From Lysinibacillus piscis (lineage in GTDB: Bacteria; Bacillota; Bacilli; Bacillales_A; Planococcaceae): a stretch of 64,000 bases of DNA. Position 1 is the first letter of the stretch. Each line of letters begins with the position of its first letter. Made by a program: the position numbers and the translations under genes. Of this stretch, positions 34,461-44,087 are shown piece after piece. The stretch lies in contig NZ_BRZA01000007.1 of NCBI RefSeq assembly GCF_026012395.1, forward strand, positions 19,606 to 83,605. Reading direction: 5' to 3'. The notes beneath the pieces are model-generated. The model was given only the letters and a program-made list of their open reading frames with translations. It ran no database searches and had not been told where the DNA came from.

Positions 34461-36308
34461 ATGACATTGCTTGAAACATTAAAAACACAGGTGCTCACAG
34501 GAGATGGTGCGATTGGTACAGTTTTATATAGCTACGGCTTGGAGTACTGCCATGAGGAAATGAATATACAAAGACCAGAACTAATTGAAAAAATTCATCA
34601 AGAATATATTGCAGCAGGTGCAGATGTTATTCAAACGAATACATATGGTGCAAATGCTATTAAATTAGCACGCTATGGATTGGAGTCACGTGTTAAAGAT
34701 TTTAATGCGGCAGCGATAACGATTGCTAAACGAGCAGCGGCAGATGGCGGGCAGTTTGTGCTAGGAACAATCGGTGGTATCCGAGGTATTCGTAAAAGTG
34801 CAGCTACACTAGAGGAAATTTTAATGGCAGTAGACGAGCAGGCAGGCGTATTACTGGCGGGTAATCCAGATGGTCTTTTATTGGAAACCTATTATGATTT
34901 TGAGGAATTGACAGCTACATTAAAAATGCTACGCGCGAAAACAGATTTACCAATTATTACACAGGTATCTATGCATGAGCCAGGGGTGCTACAAAATGGC
35001 ATGAGCTTAAATCAAGCGTTACATGAATTAGAAGCACTTGGTGCAGACATTGTTGGCGTGAACTGTCGTTTAGGCCCACATCATACAATTCAAGCGTTTG
35101 AAGGGGTAGAGCTTCCCGAAAAGGCATTTTTATCTGCTTATCCAAATGCTTCATTACTAGATTTAGAGGATGACCGTGTTGTTTATGAATCGGAGGCTGA
35201 CTATTTTGGACGAGCAGCGGTGGCATTGCGTGACCAAGGTGTACGTTTAATCGGTGGTTGCTGTGGGACGACGCCAAAGCATATTGCGGCAGTCAAGGCA
35301 TATTTAACAGGTTTAGCCCCTGTACAGGAAAAACAAGCGAAGCCTGAAAAAGTACAGATAGTGCGTGAGGCAGAGCCTGCTAAATATGAGCCATTACATG
35401 AAAAAGTAAAGCGTGAACGCTCCGTTATCGTAGAGCTAGATACACCACGTCATTTAGAAATCGATGGCTTTATCGAAGGGGCCAAACAATTGTATGACGC
35501 AGGTGCAGATGTTGTGATGATGGCTGATAATTCACTTGCCTCTCCAAGAATTAGTAATATTGCAATGGGGGCATTATTAAAAGAGGCACATGGTGTTCGT
35601 CCATTAACACATATTACTTGTCGTGACCGTAATTTAATTGGTTTGCAGTCCCATTTGATGGGCTTAAATGCACTAGGTATTCATGATATTTTAGCTGTGA
35701 CAGGTGATCCGACAAAGGTGGGTGACTTCCCAGGGGCGACAAGTGTGTATGATGTATCCTCTATGGAATTAATTCAATTGATTAAACAGTTGAATGAGGG
35801 GGTATCTTTTTCAGGAAAACCATTGCGTAAAAAGGCGAATTTTTCGGTGGCAGCAGCCTTTAATCCGAATGTACGTGTCTTGGATCGGGCGGTGGCACGC
35901 TTGGAGAAAAAGATTGAGCATGGGGCTGATTATTTTATTTCCCAGCCTGTTTATACAAAGGAAAAAATCATTGAAATTTATGAGGCGACAAAGCATTTAG
36001 AAGCACCGATTTATATTGGGATTATGCCAGTAACGAGCTATAAAAGTGCTGAGTTTTTACATCACGAAGTACCAGGGATTAAATTATCGGAGGATGCGTT
36101 GGAGCGCATGAAGGCTTGTGGGGATGATAAAGAGCGTGCTACACAAGAGGGAATTGCTATTGCAAGAGAATTAGTAGAAGTAGCAGCGCAATACTTCAAT
36201 GGTATTTACTTAATTACACCGTTTTTACGTTATGATATGACATTGGAATTAATGAAGTTTATTGAGCAATTGGATGAACAGAAAGAAGGAGTAAGAGTAG
36301 ATGGCTAA
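34461..36308 (+). CDS. yitJ: Bifunctional homocysteine S-methyltransferase / methylenetetrahydrofolate reductase
   Basis: A 615-residue fusion. Residues 1 to about 290 are a homocysteine methyltransferase domain (GDGAIGTVLYS start, VNCRLGP and GGCCGTTPKH supplying the zinc cysteines). Residues about 310-600 are a MetF-type flavin reductase that makes 5-methyl-THF (ELDTPRH, THITCRDRN, AVTGDPTK and FISQPVY segments). The length matches B. subtilis YitJ, which is also S-box controlled. The gene overlaps metH by 8 bases, so methyl donor and methionine synthase are made together. ATG 34461 lies about 35 bases after the riboswitch terminator. Confidence 0.94.
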   Translation: MTLLETLKTQVLTGDGAIGTVLYSYGLEYCHEEMNIQRPELIEKIHQEYIAAGADVIQTNTYGANAIKLARYGLESRVKDFNAAAITIAKRAAADGGQFVLGTIGGIRGIRKSAATLEEILMAVDEQAGVLLAGNPDGLLLETYYDFEELTATLKMLRAKTDLPIITQVSMHEPGVLQNGMSLNQALHELEALGADIVGVNCRLGPHHTIQAFEGVELPEKAFLSAYPNASLLDLEDDRVVYESEADYFGRAAVALRDQGVRLIGGCCGTTPKHIAAVKAYLTGLAPVQEKQAKPEKVQIVREAEPAKYEPLHEKVKRERSVIVELDTPRHLEIDGFIEGAKQLYDAGADVVMMADNSLASPRISNIAMGALLKEAHGVRPLTHITCRDRNLIGLQSHLMGLNALGIHDILAVTGDPTKVGDFPGATSVYDVSSMELIQLIKQLNEGVSFSGKPLRKKANFSVAAAFNPNVRVLDRAVARLEKKIEHGADYFISQPVYTKEKIIEIYEATKHLEAPIYIGIMPVTSYKSAEFLHHEVPGIKLSEDALERMKACGDDKERATQEGIAIARELVEVAAQYFNGIYLITPFLRYDMTLELMKFIEQLDEQKEGVRVDG

Positions 36309-39300
36309 GCATTTAATTGAAGAACAACTGGAGAAACGTATTTTAATTCTTGATGGTGCAATGGGAACAATGCTGCAAAATGAAGATTTAACACCAGAGG
36401 ATTTTGGTGGTGAGGAGTACGATGGTTGTAATGAAAATCTTGTATTAACAAGACCAGATGTGCTAGAAAAGGTACACCGTAAATATTTAGAGGCTGGCGC
36501 AGATATTATTTGTACGAATACATTTGGTGGTACGCCACTTGTGTTAAATGAATATGATTTAGGTGCAAAGGCTGATGACATTAACAAAGGTGCGGTGGCG
36601 ATTGCCCGTAAAGTAGTGGATGAATTTTCAACACCTGAGTGGCCACGTTTTGTAGCGGGTGCAATGGGACCGACGACGAAAACATTATCTGTCACAGGTG
36701 GTATTACATTTGACGAGCTTGAGGAAAACTTTTACGTTCAGGCAAAGGCATTAATTGAGGCTGGTGCAGATGTGCTATTGCTTGAAACAAGTCAGGATAT
36801 GCTGAATGTCAAAGCGGGGACATTAGGGGTATCTCGTGCCTTTGCAGCAACAGGTAAGGAATTGCCTGTTATGATTTCAGGAACGATTGAGCCAATGGGT
36901 ACAACGCTTGCAGGACAATCCATTGATGCTTTTTACATTTCGATTGAACATATTAAGCCATTATCGGTTGGTTTGAACTGTGCGACAGGGCCTGAATTTA
37001 TGACAGATCATATTCGTTCATTATCAGAGCTTTCTACAGGTTATATTAGCTGCTATCCAAATGCTGGATTACCAGATGAAGAGGGGCATTACCATGAGTC
37101 ACCTGAATCTTTATCACAAAAGTTAAAGGGCTTTGCAGAAAAAGGCTGGCTGAATATTGTCGGTGGTTGCTGTGGGACAACACCAGCCCATATTGCGGCT
37201 ATTCGAGAGACATTAAAGGATGCCGAGCCACGCCAATTGCCAGAGGTGACACACGGTCATGCTGTATCTGGTATTGAATCCTTACTATATGATGATTCCA
37301 TGCGCCCTCTATTCATTGGAGAGCGTACGAATGTTATTGGCTCACGTAAGTTTAAAAATTTAATTATTGATGGCAAGTTTGAGGAAGCGGCAGAAATTGC
37401 ACGTGCACAGGTGAAAAATGGAGCCCATGTTATTGATATTTGTTTAGCAAACCCTGACCGTGACGAGCTAGCAGATATGCGTGGCTTTATGCAGGAAGTT
37501 GTGAAAAAAGTTAAAGTGCCACTTGTTATTGACTCAACAGATGAAAAGGTTATCGAGGAAGCGTTGAAATTTTCACAAGGGAAAGCGATTATTAACTCCA
37601 TTAACTTAGAGGATGGCGAAGAGCGCTTTGATGCGGTCATGCCATTGGTGAAAAAGTATGGTGCTGCATTAGTTGTTGGGACGATTGATGAGCAAGGGAT
37701 GGCTGTAGACCGTCACCGTAAGCTTGAAATTGCGGAGCGTTCTTATAAGCTTTTAACAGAAAAATGGGGTCTTGCGCCTGAGGATATTATTTTTGATCCA
37801 TTAATGTTCCCAGTAGGTACAGGGGATGAGCAATATATTGGCTCGGCACTTGAAACGGTTGAGGGGATTCGTTTAATTAAAGAAAAAATGCCACGTACAT
37901 TGACGGTGCTTGGGGTAAGTAATATTTCCTTTGGTCTGCCACCAGTAGGGCGTGAAGTATTAAATGCAGTGTATTTATATCACTGTACACAGGCTGGTTT
38001 AGATTATGCCATTGTTAATACAGAAAAGCTAGAGCGTTATGCGTCCATTCCAGAGGAGGAAATTAAGCTAGCGAATGATTTATTATTTAACACGAATGAT
38101 GAAACATTAGCGGTCTTTACTGATTTTTATCGTGATAAAAAGAAGGAAAAAACAGAGGCTGATATTCCGAAAACAGTGGAAGGTCGTTTAGCTTATTATA
38201 TTTTAGAGGGCACGAAAGAGGGGCTTATTGAGGATTTAGACGCTGCACGTGAAATATTTGATGCACCACTAGACATTATTAATGGGCCATTGATGGAAGG
38301 TATGGCTGAGGTTGGTCGTTTGTTTAATGATAATCAATTAATCGTTGCAGAGGTTTTACAGTCGGCTGGGGTGATGAAGGCGGCGGTTGCACACTTAGAG
38401 CAATTTATGGAGAAGGATGAAGAGAGCGCTGGTAAGGGAAAAATGGTACTAGCTACTGTTAAAGGTGATGTACACGATATCGGGAAAAATTTGGTCGATA
38501 TTATTTTAAGTAATAACGGCTATCGAGTAGTAGATTTAGGGATTAAGGTAACACCAGCTCAATTAATTGAAGCGGTTCGTAAAGAAAAGCCTGATTTTAT
38601 CGGTTTATCTGGTTTACTTGTAAAATCTGCACAGCAAATGGTCATTACAGCACAAGATTTCAAGGAAGCGGGTATTGATGTACCAATTTTGGTAGGAGGG
38701 GCAGCGTTATCTCGACGCTTTACTGAAACAAAAATTGCCGATGAGTATGATGGACCTGTGATTTATGCAAAAGATGCGATGCAGGGCTTAGAGCAAGCTA
38801 ACTTACTGATGGGGAATGATACACGTGAGGATTTCCTAGCTTCAATTGAAGAGGCACGTCAAAAGCGTTTAGAAGCAGATGAAAAACGTGCAGCTCGACC
38901 TGTGAAAGAGGTAGTAGTGAAGCCTGTGCGTACTGTACAGGAGGCTACTGTGTTTGTACCTTCTGATTTACGACGTCATGTGAAAAAGGATTATGCCGTT
39001 TCTCATTTATATCCGTATGTGAATATGCGTACATTGCTAGGACATCATTTAGGCTTAAAGGGACAAGTACAGCAATTGCTTGAAGCGGGTGATGATCGAG
39101 CAACAGAATTAAAAGAATTGGTGGATGGTTATTTGCAAAGTGATTTATTGAAGCCATCTGGATTGTATCAGTTTTTCCCTGCACAAGCAGACGGGGATGA
39201 TGTAGTCGTGTATGATCCTGCTGATAGTAAAACAGAGATTGAACGCTTTACATTCCCACGTCAGCAAGTAGAGCCGTTTTTATGTTTAGCAGACTTCCTA

Positions 39301-39732
39301 AAAACAGTGGATAGTGGTGAAATGGACTATATTGCATTAATGGTGGTAACGGCAGGACAAGGTGTGATGGCACAGGCTGGTCAGCTGAAAGAGGCTGGGA
39401 AATTCCTTGAAAGCCATGCGTTACAGTCAACAGCACTTGAATTAGCAGAAGGCTTTGCAGAACGTATGCATCAAGAAATTCGTGACCAATGGGGCTTCCC
39501 TGATGCCACAGACTTCACAATGCGCGACCGTTTTGCGGCAAAATACCAAGGTCAGCGCTTCTCCTTTGGCTATCCAGCATGTCCAAATTTAGAGGATCAA
39601 GAAAAGCTGTTTGGTTTATTAAAGCCAGAGGATATTGGCGTCCATTTAACAGAGGGCTTTATGATGGAGCCAGAAGCATCTGTATCTGCTATTGTTTTTG
39701 CACATCCTGATGCACGTTATTTTAATGTCTAG
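36301..39732 (+). CDS. metH: Cobalamin-dependent methionine synthase
   Basis: A 1143-residue MetH with all four modules in order. Homocysteine-binding (1 to about 320; VGLNCATG and GGCCGTTPAHI zinc ligands). Folate-binding (about 330-610; ERTNVIGSRKF, VIDSTD). B12 cap plus B12 domain (about 640-870; DVHDIG at 723-728 with H725 as the lower cobalt ligand, then GLSGLLVKS). C-terminal activation domain (about 900-1143; RYSFGYPACP-like RFSFGYPACPN). The enzyme transfers the methyl group of 5-methyl-THF to homocysteine. It overlaps yitJ by 8 bases and shares the SAM riboswitch, and it implies B12 uptake or synthesis in this organism. Confidence 0.96.
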   Translation: MAKHLIEEQLEKRILILDGAMGTMLQNEDLTPEDFGGEEYDGCNENLVLTRPDVLEKVHRKYLEAGADIICTNTFGGTPLVLNEYDLGAKADDINKGAVAIARKVVDEFSTPEWPRFVAGAMGPTTKTLSVTGGITFDELEENFYVQAKALIEAGADVLLLETSQDMLNVKAGTLGVSRAFAATGKELPVMISGTIEPMGTTLAGQSIDAFYISIEHIKPLSVGLNCATGPEFMTDHIRSLSELSTGYISCYPNAGLPDEEGHYHESPESLSQKLKGFAEKGWLNIVGGCCGTTPAHIAAIRETLKDAEPRQLPEVTHGHAVSGIESLLYDDSMRPLFIGERTNVIGSRKFKNLIIDGKFEEAAEIARAQVKNGAHVIDICLANPDRDELADMRGFMQEVVKKVKVPLVIDSTDEKVIEEALKFSQGKAIINSINLEDGEERFDAVMPLVKKYGAALVVGTIDEQGMAVDRHRKLEIAERSYKLLTEKWGLAPEDIIFDPLMFPVGTGDEQYIGSALETVEGIRLIKEKMPRTLTVLGVSNISFGLPPVGREVLNAVYLYHCTQAGLDYAIVNTEKLERYASIPEEEIKLANDLLFNTNDETLAVFTDFYRDKKKEKTEADIPKTVEGRLAYYILEGTKEGLIEDLDAAREIFDAPLDIINGPLMEGMAEVGRLFNDNQLIVAEVLQSAGVMKAAVAHLEQFMEKDEESAGKGKMVLATVKGDVHDIGKNLVDIILSNNGYRVVDLGIKVTPAQLIEAVRKEKPDFIGLSGLLVKSAQQMVITAQDFKEAGIDVPILVGGAALSRRFTETKIADEYDGPVIYAKDAMQGLEQANLLMGNDTREDFLASIEEARQKRLEADEKRAARPVKEVVVKPVRTVQEATVFVPSDLRRHVKKDYAVSHLYPYVNMRTLLGHHLGLKGQVQQLLEAGDDRATELKELVDGYLQSDLLKPSGLYQFFPAQADGDDVVVYDPADSKTEIERFTFPRQQVEPFLCLADFLKTVDSGEMDYIALMVVTAGQGVMAQAGQLKEAGKFLESHALQSTALELAEGFAERMHQEIRDQWGFPDATDFTMRDRFAAKYQGQRFSFGYPACPNLEDQEKLFGLLKPEDIGVHLTEGFMMEPEASVSAIVFAHPDARYFNV

Positions 39733-39744
39733 GAGGTCAAGCAT

Positions 39745-40245
39745 ATGATTCGTTTTATGACAGAGCAAGATGTAGCAGGTGTTTTAGACATTTATAATGA
39801 TGTGATTTTAACGAGTAAAGCCGTTTACCGCTATGAAATCCAAACATTAGAGGAAAAAATCCAATGGTTTCAAGACCAGCAAGCAGCAGGTAATCCGCTG
39901 CTTGTCTTTGAGGAAGATGGCATAGTGGCTGGCTTTGCTACATACGGTCAGTTCCGCCCATACCCAGGCTATAAATACACAATGGAGCATTCTGTTTATG
40001 TGCATAAGGAGCACTATCAAAAGGGCATTGCCACAAAGCTGATGCACGAATTAATTCGAATAGCTGAAGAGCGTGGTGTGAAAACACTTGTAGCAGGCAT
40101 TGATGGTGAAAATAGTGTCAGCATCAAAGCACATGAAAAGCTAGGTTTTGAGTATGCAGGGACAATTAAGCAGGCAGGCTATAAGTTTGGTGAGTGGTTG
40201 GATCTTGTGTTCTACCAACTACAATTAAAAGGTCCACAGTTATGA
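39745..40245 (+). CDS. GNAT acetyltransferase, phosphinothricin/methionine-sulfone type
   Basis: A 166-residue GNAT enzyme resembling the Pat/YwnH/MddA group, which acetylates phosphinothricin, methionine sulfoximine or methionine sulfone. Visible are the N-terminal IRFMTEQDVAGVLDIYNDVI, the SVYVHKEHYQKGIATKLM acetyl-CoA loop (Q/R-x-x-G-x-A type) and the late HEKLGFEYAGTIKQAGYKFGEWLD, typical of this group. It lies 12 bases after metH with an AGGAGG, in the same operon and under the same SAM riboswitch. Detoxifying methionine analogues would fit that control, but the substrate is inferred. Confidence 0.85.
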   Translation: MIRFMTEQDVAGVLDIYNDVILTSKAVYRYEIQTLEEKIQWFQDQQAAGNPLLVFEEDGIVAGFATYGQFRPYPGYKYTMEHSVYVHKEHYQKGIATKLMHELIRIAEERGVKTLVAGIDGENSVSIKAHEKLGFEYAGTIKQAGYKFGEWLDLVFYQLQLKGPQL

Positions 40246-40246
40246 G

Positions 40247-40275
40247 AAGGATATGACAAATGTCATATCCTTTTT
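40247..40275 (+). terminator. Terminator of the methionine operon
   Basis: An 11-bp perfect stem (AAGGATATGAC at 40247-40257 with its complement at 40262-40272) and five T. Confidence 0.9.
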
Positions 40276-40354
40276 ATGATGTTTGCATCTATGCTCGATT
40301 AACAGCTTGTTTTATGATGAGGTTATAAGAAATCAGAAACGAGGGAATGAAACG

Positions 40355-41386
40355 ATGGCAATAGATAAAGAAAAAACGAAAAAGCTACGTCAAGATGTTG
40401 CGCCATTTGCCAAATCAGATACAGGTAAAAGTATATTTCAAATATTGAATACAATCGTACCATTAATCGCACTATGGGTTGCAGGCTATGCATTAGTAGA
40501 TGTATCACCATGGTTAACAGCAGGCTTGAGTGTGATTTCTGCGGGCTTTGTAGTGAGAACATTTATTATTTTTCATGATTGTACACATGGTTCATTTTTC
40601 AAAAGCAAAAAAGCAAATGATCGAATTGGTTTATTAACAGGTGTGTTAACATCTTTTCCTTATGAAAAATGGAAACGTGAGCATACAATTCACCATGCAA
40701 CAAGCTCAAACTTAGATAAGCGTGGTATTGGTGATATTGATATGATGACAGTGGAGGAATATTTACAAGCTTCCAAGGGCCAACGTTTATGGTATCGTTT
40801 TTACCGTAATCCATTTGTAATGTTCGGCTTAGGTCCACTTTTTATGGTGCTAATATTAAATCGCTTTAACCGTAAAGATGCGAAGAAAAAGGAACGTCTA
40901 AACACGTATTTAACAAATGCTATTATCGCAGGAATTTGTGTTGCACTCATTTACTTTATGGGCTGGCAGGCATTCTTGCTAGTGCAAGGTGTCACATTAT
41001 TTATTGCAGGTGCACTAGGAATTTGGCTGTTCTATATTCAACATACGTATGAAGATTCTTATTTTGAACATGATTCAGAATGGGATTACGTGAAAGCCGC
41101 AGTAGAAGGCAGCTCTTATTATAAATTGCCGAAGCTACTACAATGGGTGACAGGGAATATTGGTTTCCATCATGTCCACCATTTAGCGCCACGAGTACCG
41201 AATTATAATCTTGAAAAAGCACATAATGAAACACCGCCACTGCATATGGCTACAACGATTACATTGCGTACAAGTTTAGAGTCATTACGCTATAAACTTT
41301 ATGATGAAGCACAAGGTAAATTTATTTCGTTTAAAGAAGTCAATGCAATTGTTAAACAAAAAGCAGCAGATAATATGGCAGCATAG
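40355..41386 (+). CDS. des: Acyl-lipid fatty acid desaturase
   Basis: A 343-residue integral-membrane di-iron desaturase similar to B. subtilis Des (352 residues), which adds a cis double bond to membrane acyl chains after a cold shift. The three histidine boxes are HDCTH, HTIHH and HHVHH, with hydrophobic helix pairs between them. ATG 40355 is preceded by GAGGGA; an in-frame ATG at 40283 lies too close to the previous terminator and lacks a ribosome binding site. The genes for the thermosensor kinase and regulator follow at once, which confirms the assignment. Expression should depend on phosphorylated DesR. Confidence 0.92.
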   Translation: MAIDKEKTKKLRQDVAPFAKSDTGKSIFQILNTIVPLIALWVAGYALVDVSPWLTAGLSVISAGFVVRTFIIFHDCTHGSFFKSKKANDRIGLLTGVLTSFPYEKWKREHTIHHATSSNLDKRGIGDIDMMTVEEYLQASKGQRLWYRFYRNPFVMFGLGPLFMVLILNRFNRKDAKKKERLNTYLTNAIIAGICVALIYFMGWQAFLLVQGVTLFIAGALGIWLFYIQHTYEDSYFEHDSEWDYVKAAVEGSSYYKLPKLLQWVTGNIGFHHVHHLAPRVPNYNLEKAHNETPPLHMATTITLRTSLESLRYKLYDEAQGKFISFKEVNAIVKQKAADNMAA

Positions 41387-41396
41387 TTTGATACGG

Positions 41397-41426
41397 CAAC
41401 CATCTCTTTTAAGGGGTGGTTGTTTT
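41397..41426 (+). terminator. Terminator-like hairpin between des and desK
   Basis: A 10-bp stem with two G-T pairs (41397-41406 with 41413-41422) and four T. It may end most des transcripts and leave desKR to a weak promoter near 41443-41471 (TGACTG, 17 bases, TATAAT). Confidence 0.65.
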
Positions 41427-41520
41427 ATCTTACGCCGGCTGATGACTGACCGCCTTATGCTAAAGTATAATTGCTATGATTTATGGTATAATTATGGAAA
41501 ATGAAGAAGGAGATGAAGAA

Positions 41521-42675
41521 ATGCTGAGAAAATGGCATACAATTATCCCTAATAGTCCTATGCTCAGCGTGTATTTGTGGGTTATTTTTTGTTTCTTGCC
41601 GTTCTTCTTTATTTTTAGAAAATCGTCATATATCGAGATATCCATTGGTATTACATTCTTAATGCTCTATTTTATTTTTTATCGATTTTCTGCAAATTCA
41701 AAAAACGGACTTGTCTATATGTGGATTAGCTTTGAAATGGTCATCAATATTGTCATGACTATCCTGTATGGTTATGTTTATTTGTCTATTTTCACAGCGT
41801 TTTTTATTGGTAATATACGCAGACCTGTTGGCTTTTATATTATGTATGGCTTACATATCGGCTTTACGGTTATCTCAACAGCTATTGGTTTTTTTGTGGA
41901 GCTGCACTTATTTTTATCACAGCTACCATTTGTTGTACTCGCTATTTTAGCTGTTGTGCTATTACCATTAACCATCTATTCCAAAAATAAACGAGCCAAT
42001 TTAGAGGGACAATTGGAAACAGCGAATGAGCGAATTGCTGAATTAATTGTCTTCGAGGAAAGACAGCGTATTGCGCGTGATTTGCATGATACATTAGGAC
42101 AAAAATTATCCATGATTGGCTTGAAAAGTGATTTAGCAGCAAGGTTAATCGAGCGGGATGCACAGCAAGCATTAGTGGAAGTGAAAGATATTCGGCAAAT
42201 AGCAAGTATTGCCTTGAAGGAAGTACGGGAGCTAGTATCTGATATGCGTACAACGAAATTCGAGGATGAGCTACTACGTGTCGCTCAAATATTAAAGGCA
42301 GCAGAAATGGAGTTTCTATTCGAAGGCGATAAAGAGTCATTACAGGTGCCACCGCTTGTAGAAAATGTCTTATCGATGTGTTTGAAAGAGGCAGTTAATA
42401 ACGTGGTGAAGCATAGTAGTGCAACAAAATGTGAAATTGCCTTCCATCAAAATTTTAAAGAAGTATATTTAGTTGTACGTGATAATGGGCAAGGCTTGGC
42501 TAAAAAGCAAGCTTGGAAAACAGGGAATGGGCTTAAAGGGATGCGTGAACGTTTAGAATTTATCAATGGGACATTCAAGCTAGAGGATGAAAACGGCACG
42601 ACATTAACTGTATCGATTCCCGTTGCCATTACACATCAAACAGTGACAGAGAATTTAAAGAATAGAACGAAATGA
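41521..42675 (+). CDS. desK: Membrane thermosensor histidine kinase DesK
   Basis: A 384-residue kinase of the NarL class. Four or five TM helices occupy residues 1 to about 150, with no large extracellular domain, as in DesK where membrane thickness is the signal. The cytoplasmic part begins with a coiled coil and the HisKA_3 motif RQRIARDLHDTLGQ, with phospho-His at residue 189 (H188 in B. subtilis). The HATPase domain has NNVVKHSSATK and DNGQGL. ATG 41521 is chosen for the AAGGAGA before it. It stands between des and desR; it phosphorylates DesR in the cold and removes phosphate when warm. Confidence 0.93.
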   Translation: MLRKWHTIIPNSPMLSVYLWVIFCFLPFFFIFRKSSYIEISIGITFLMLYFIFYRFSANSKNGLVYMWISFEMVINIVMTILYGYVYLSIFTAFFIGNIRRPVGFYIMYGLHIGFTVISTAIGFFVELHLFLSQLPFVVLAILAVVLLPLTIYSKNKRANLEGQLETANERIAELIVFEERQRIARDLHDTLGQKLSMIGLKSDLAARLIERDAQQALVEVKDIRQIASIALKEVRELVSDMRTTKFEDELLRVAQILKAAEMEFLFEGDKESLQVPPLVENVLSMCLKEAVNNVVKHSSATKCEIAFHQNFKEVYLVVRDNGQGLAKKQAWKTGNGLKGMRERLEFINGTFKLEDENGTTLTVSIPVAITHQTVTENLKNRTK

Positions 42676-42684
42676 GGTTGTGAG

Positions 42685-43296
42685 ATGATACGAATTGTAA
42701 TTGCTGAAGACCAGGGCATGTTATTAGGTGCGCTCCGTTCTTTACTGAGTATGGAGGATGATATGGAGGTCGTTGGGTTAGCGAAAAATGGTGAAGAAGC
42801 ATTGGCACTTGTAGCAGAACATCAGCCTGATATTTGCATTATGGATATTGAAATGCCTGTGAAGACAGGATTAGATGCTGCCGAGGAATTATATAGCATT
42901 AACTCTCAATGCAAAGTCATTATTTTAACGACATTTGCACGACCTGGTTATTTTGAACGTGCACGTAAGGCAAGCGTACGTGGTTATTTATTGAAGGATA
43001 GCCCGATTGAAGAATTAGTGAGTGCAATTCGGACAATCATGGATGGTAAGCGTATTTATGCACCAGAGCTTGTTGATTTTGTCTATGAGGACGATAGTGA
43101 AAATCCACTGACAGAGCGTGAAAGTCAAGTATTGACGCTTGTGGCAGAGGGAAAAACGACAAAGGAAATTGCAGCAGAGCTTTTTTTATCAGCGGGTACA
43201 GTACGCAATTATATTTCAACCATATTAGAAAAATTAAATGTTGGTAATCGAATTGAAGCTATAGCCCGCTTTAAGGAAAAAGGATGGAATAAATAA
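42685..43296 (+). CDS. desR: Response regulator DesR
   Basis: A 203-residue NarL/FixJ-family regulator. The receiver domain has EDQ near the start, phosphoacceptor D54 in CIMDIEMP, and the Lys in LLKDSP. The LuxR-type HTH at about 140-200 has LTERESQVLTLVAEGKTTKEIA and GTVRNYISTILEKLNV. Phosphorylated DesR activates the des promoter. It follows desK by 9 bases with a GAGG-type site. The matching D54 position and gene order make the identification firm. Confidence 0.94.
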   Translation: MIRIVIAEDQGMLLGALRSLLSMEDDMEVVGLAKNGEEALALVAEHQPDICIMDIEMPVKTGLDAAEELYSINSQCKVIILTTFARPGYFERARKASVRGYLLKDSPIEELVSAIRTIMDGKRIYAPELVDFVYEDDSENPLTERESQVLTLVAEGKTTKEIAAELFLSAGTVRNYISTILEKLNVGNRIEAIARFKEKGWNK

Positions 43297-43302
43297 AAGA
43301 AC

Positions 43303-43350
43303 AATAAGAAAAGCCACTATTTTATATGTGAAAATAGTGGTTTTCTTATT
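43303..43350 (+). terminator. Terminator after desR
   Basis: A long stem (43303-43323 with 43331-43350), near perfect over about 20 bp, ending in TTTTCTTATT. Confidence 0.88.
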
Positions 43351-43473
43351 GATCAATTCAGAATGACATTTATTATTTTGTTATAGAAAAATAATAATAA
43401 TGGTTGTATATTTTATTTACTAATGATAAAATTTAGTAAATAAAAGAGGTTTAATGGGAAGGGTGGATAAATT

Positions 43474-44028
43474 ATGAATAAAATCATGAAAGTTAGTGCA
43501 ATGACATTATTAGCAACAACCATTGTTATGACTAGCACATATCCTTCAGCCATTCTTGCTGCAAATGATGATATCACTAGCCCAGCAGTTGTGACAGAGG
43601 CGTCAACCCCATTACAAAATAGTATGGATATGGCTATTCAGGCGGCATTAGTAGGCCCTGAAATGAAAAAGCTCAACATCCTAGGACATGAATTTAATGT
43701 GAAGCCAGTTGTTATTTCAAGAAAAGATAATTTGATTAGTGTGAACGGTGAGATTTCCCATCATTTAAGTTGGCGTCCAGACGATCAGCTATATTACCGT
43801 ATTGAAAAGGAAAATGGGGAAATCAAAAAAGTTGAGATTAAAATTGAACGGGGCGGTTGGACAAGTTTGTCTGCACCATTCCTTGCAGCATTAGCACAAA
43901 AAAATGATATTCCACTTACACTTGAAACGATTCAAGAAATTGGGCAAAAACTAGGTAGTTTTATTGATGGTAGATGGGAATATGCAGCAGAATCGATTGT
44001 TTCCACAATTGCCTTACATGTTGAATAG
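43474..44028 (+). CDS. Hypothetical secreted protein
   Basis: I do not recognise this 184-residue protein. It begins with a clear signal peptide (residues 1-30, cleavage after ILA before AND). The mature part has a beta-rich section (about 65-125) with KLNILGHEFNVKPVVIS and LYYRIEKENGEIKKVEIKIERGGWTSLSAPF, then a helical end (EIGQKLGSFIDGRWEYAAESIVS). No catalytic or anchoring motif is visible. ATG 43474 has a GGGAAGGGTGG stretch 5-15 bases upstream. A bidirectional terminator follows. It is probably a small exported protein; no role can be given from context. Confidence 0.75.
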   Translation: MNKIMKVSAMTLLATTIVMTSTYPSAILAANDDITSPAVVTEASTPLQNSMDMAIQAALVGPEMKKLNILGHEFNVKPVVISRKDNLISVNGEISHHLSWRPDDQLYYRIEKENGEIKKVEIKIERGGWTSLSAPFLAALAQKNDIPLTLETIQEIGQKLGSFIDGRWEYAAESIVSTIALHVE

Positions 44029-44037
44029 AGAAGAGAT

Positions 44038-44082
44038 ATAACAAAAGCCAGAAGCAACTTACATGCTTCTGGCTTTTGTTAT
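44038..44082. terminator. Bidirectional terminator between secreted protein and proline dehydrogenase
   Basis: A perfect 19-bp stem (44038-44056 with 44064-44082) with a 7-base loop. Confidence 0.92.
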
Positions 44083-44087
44083 GCTAT

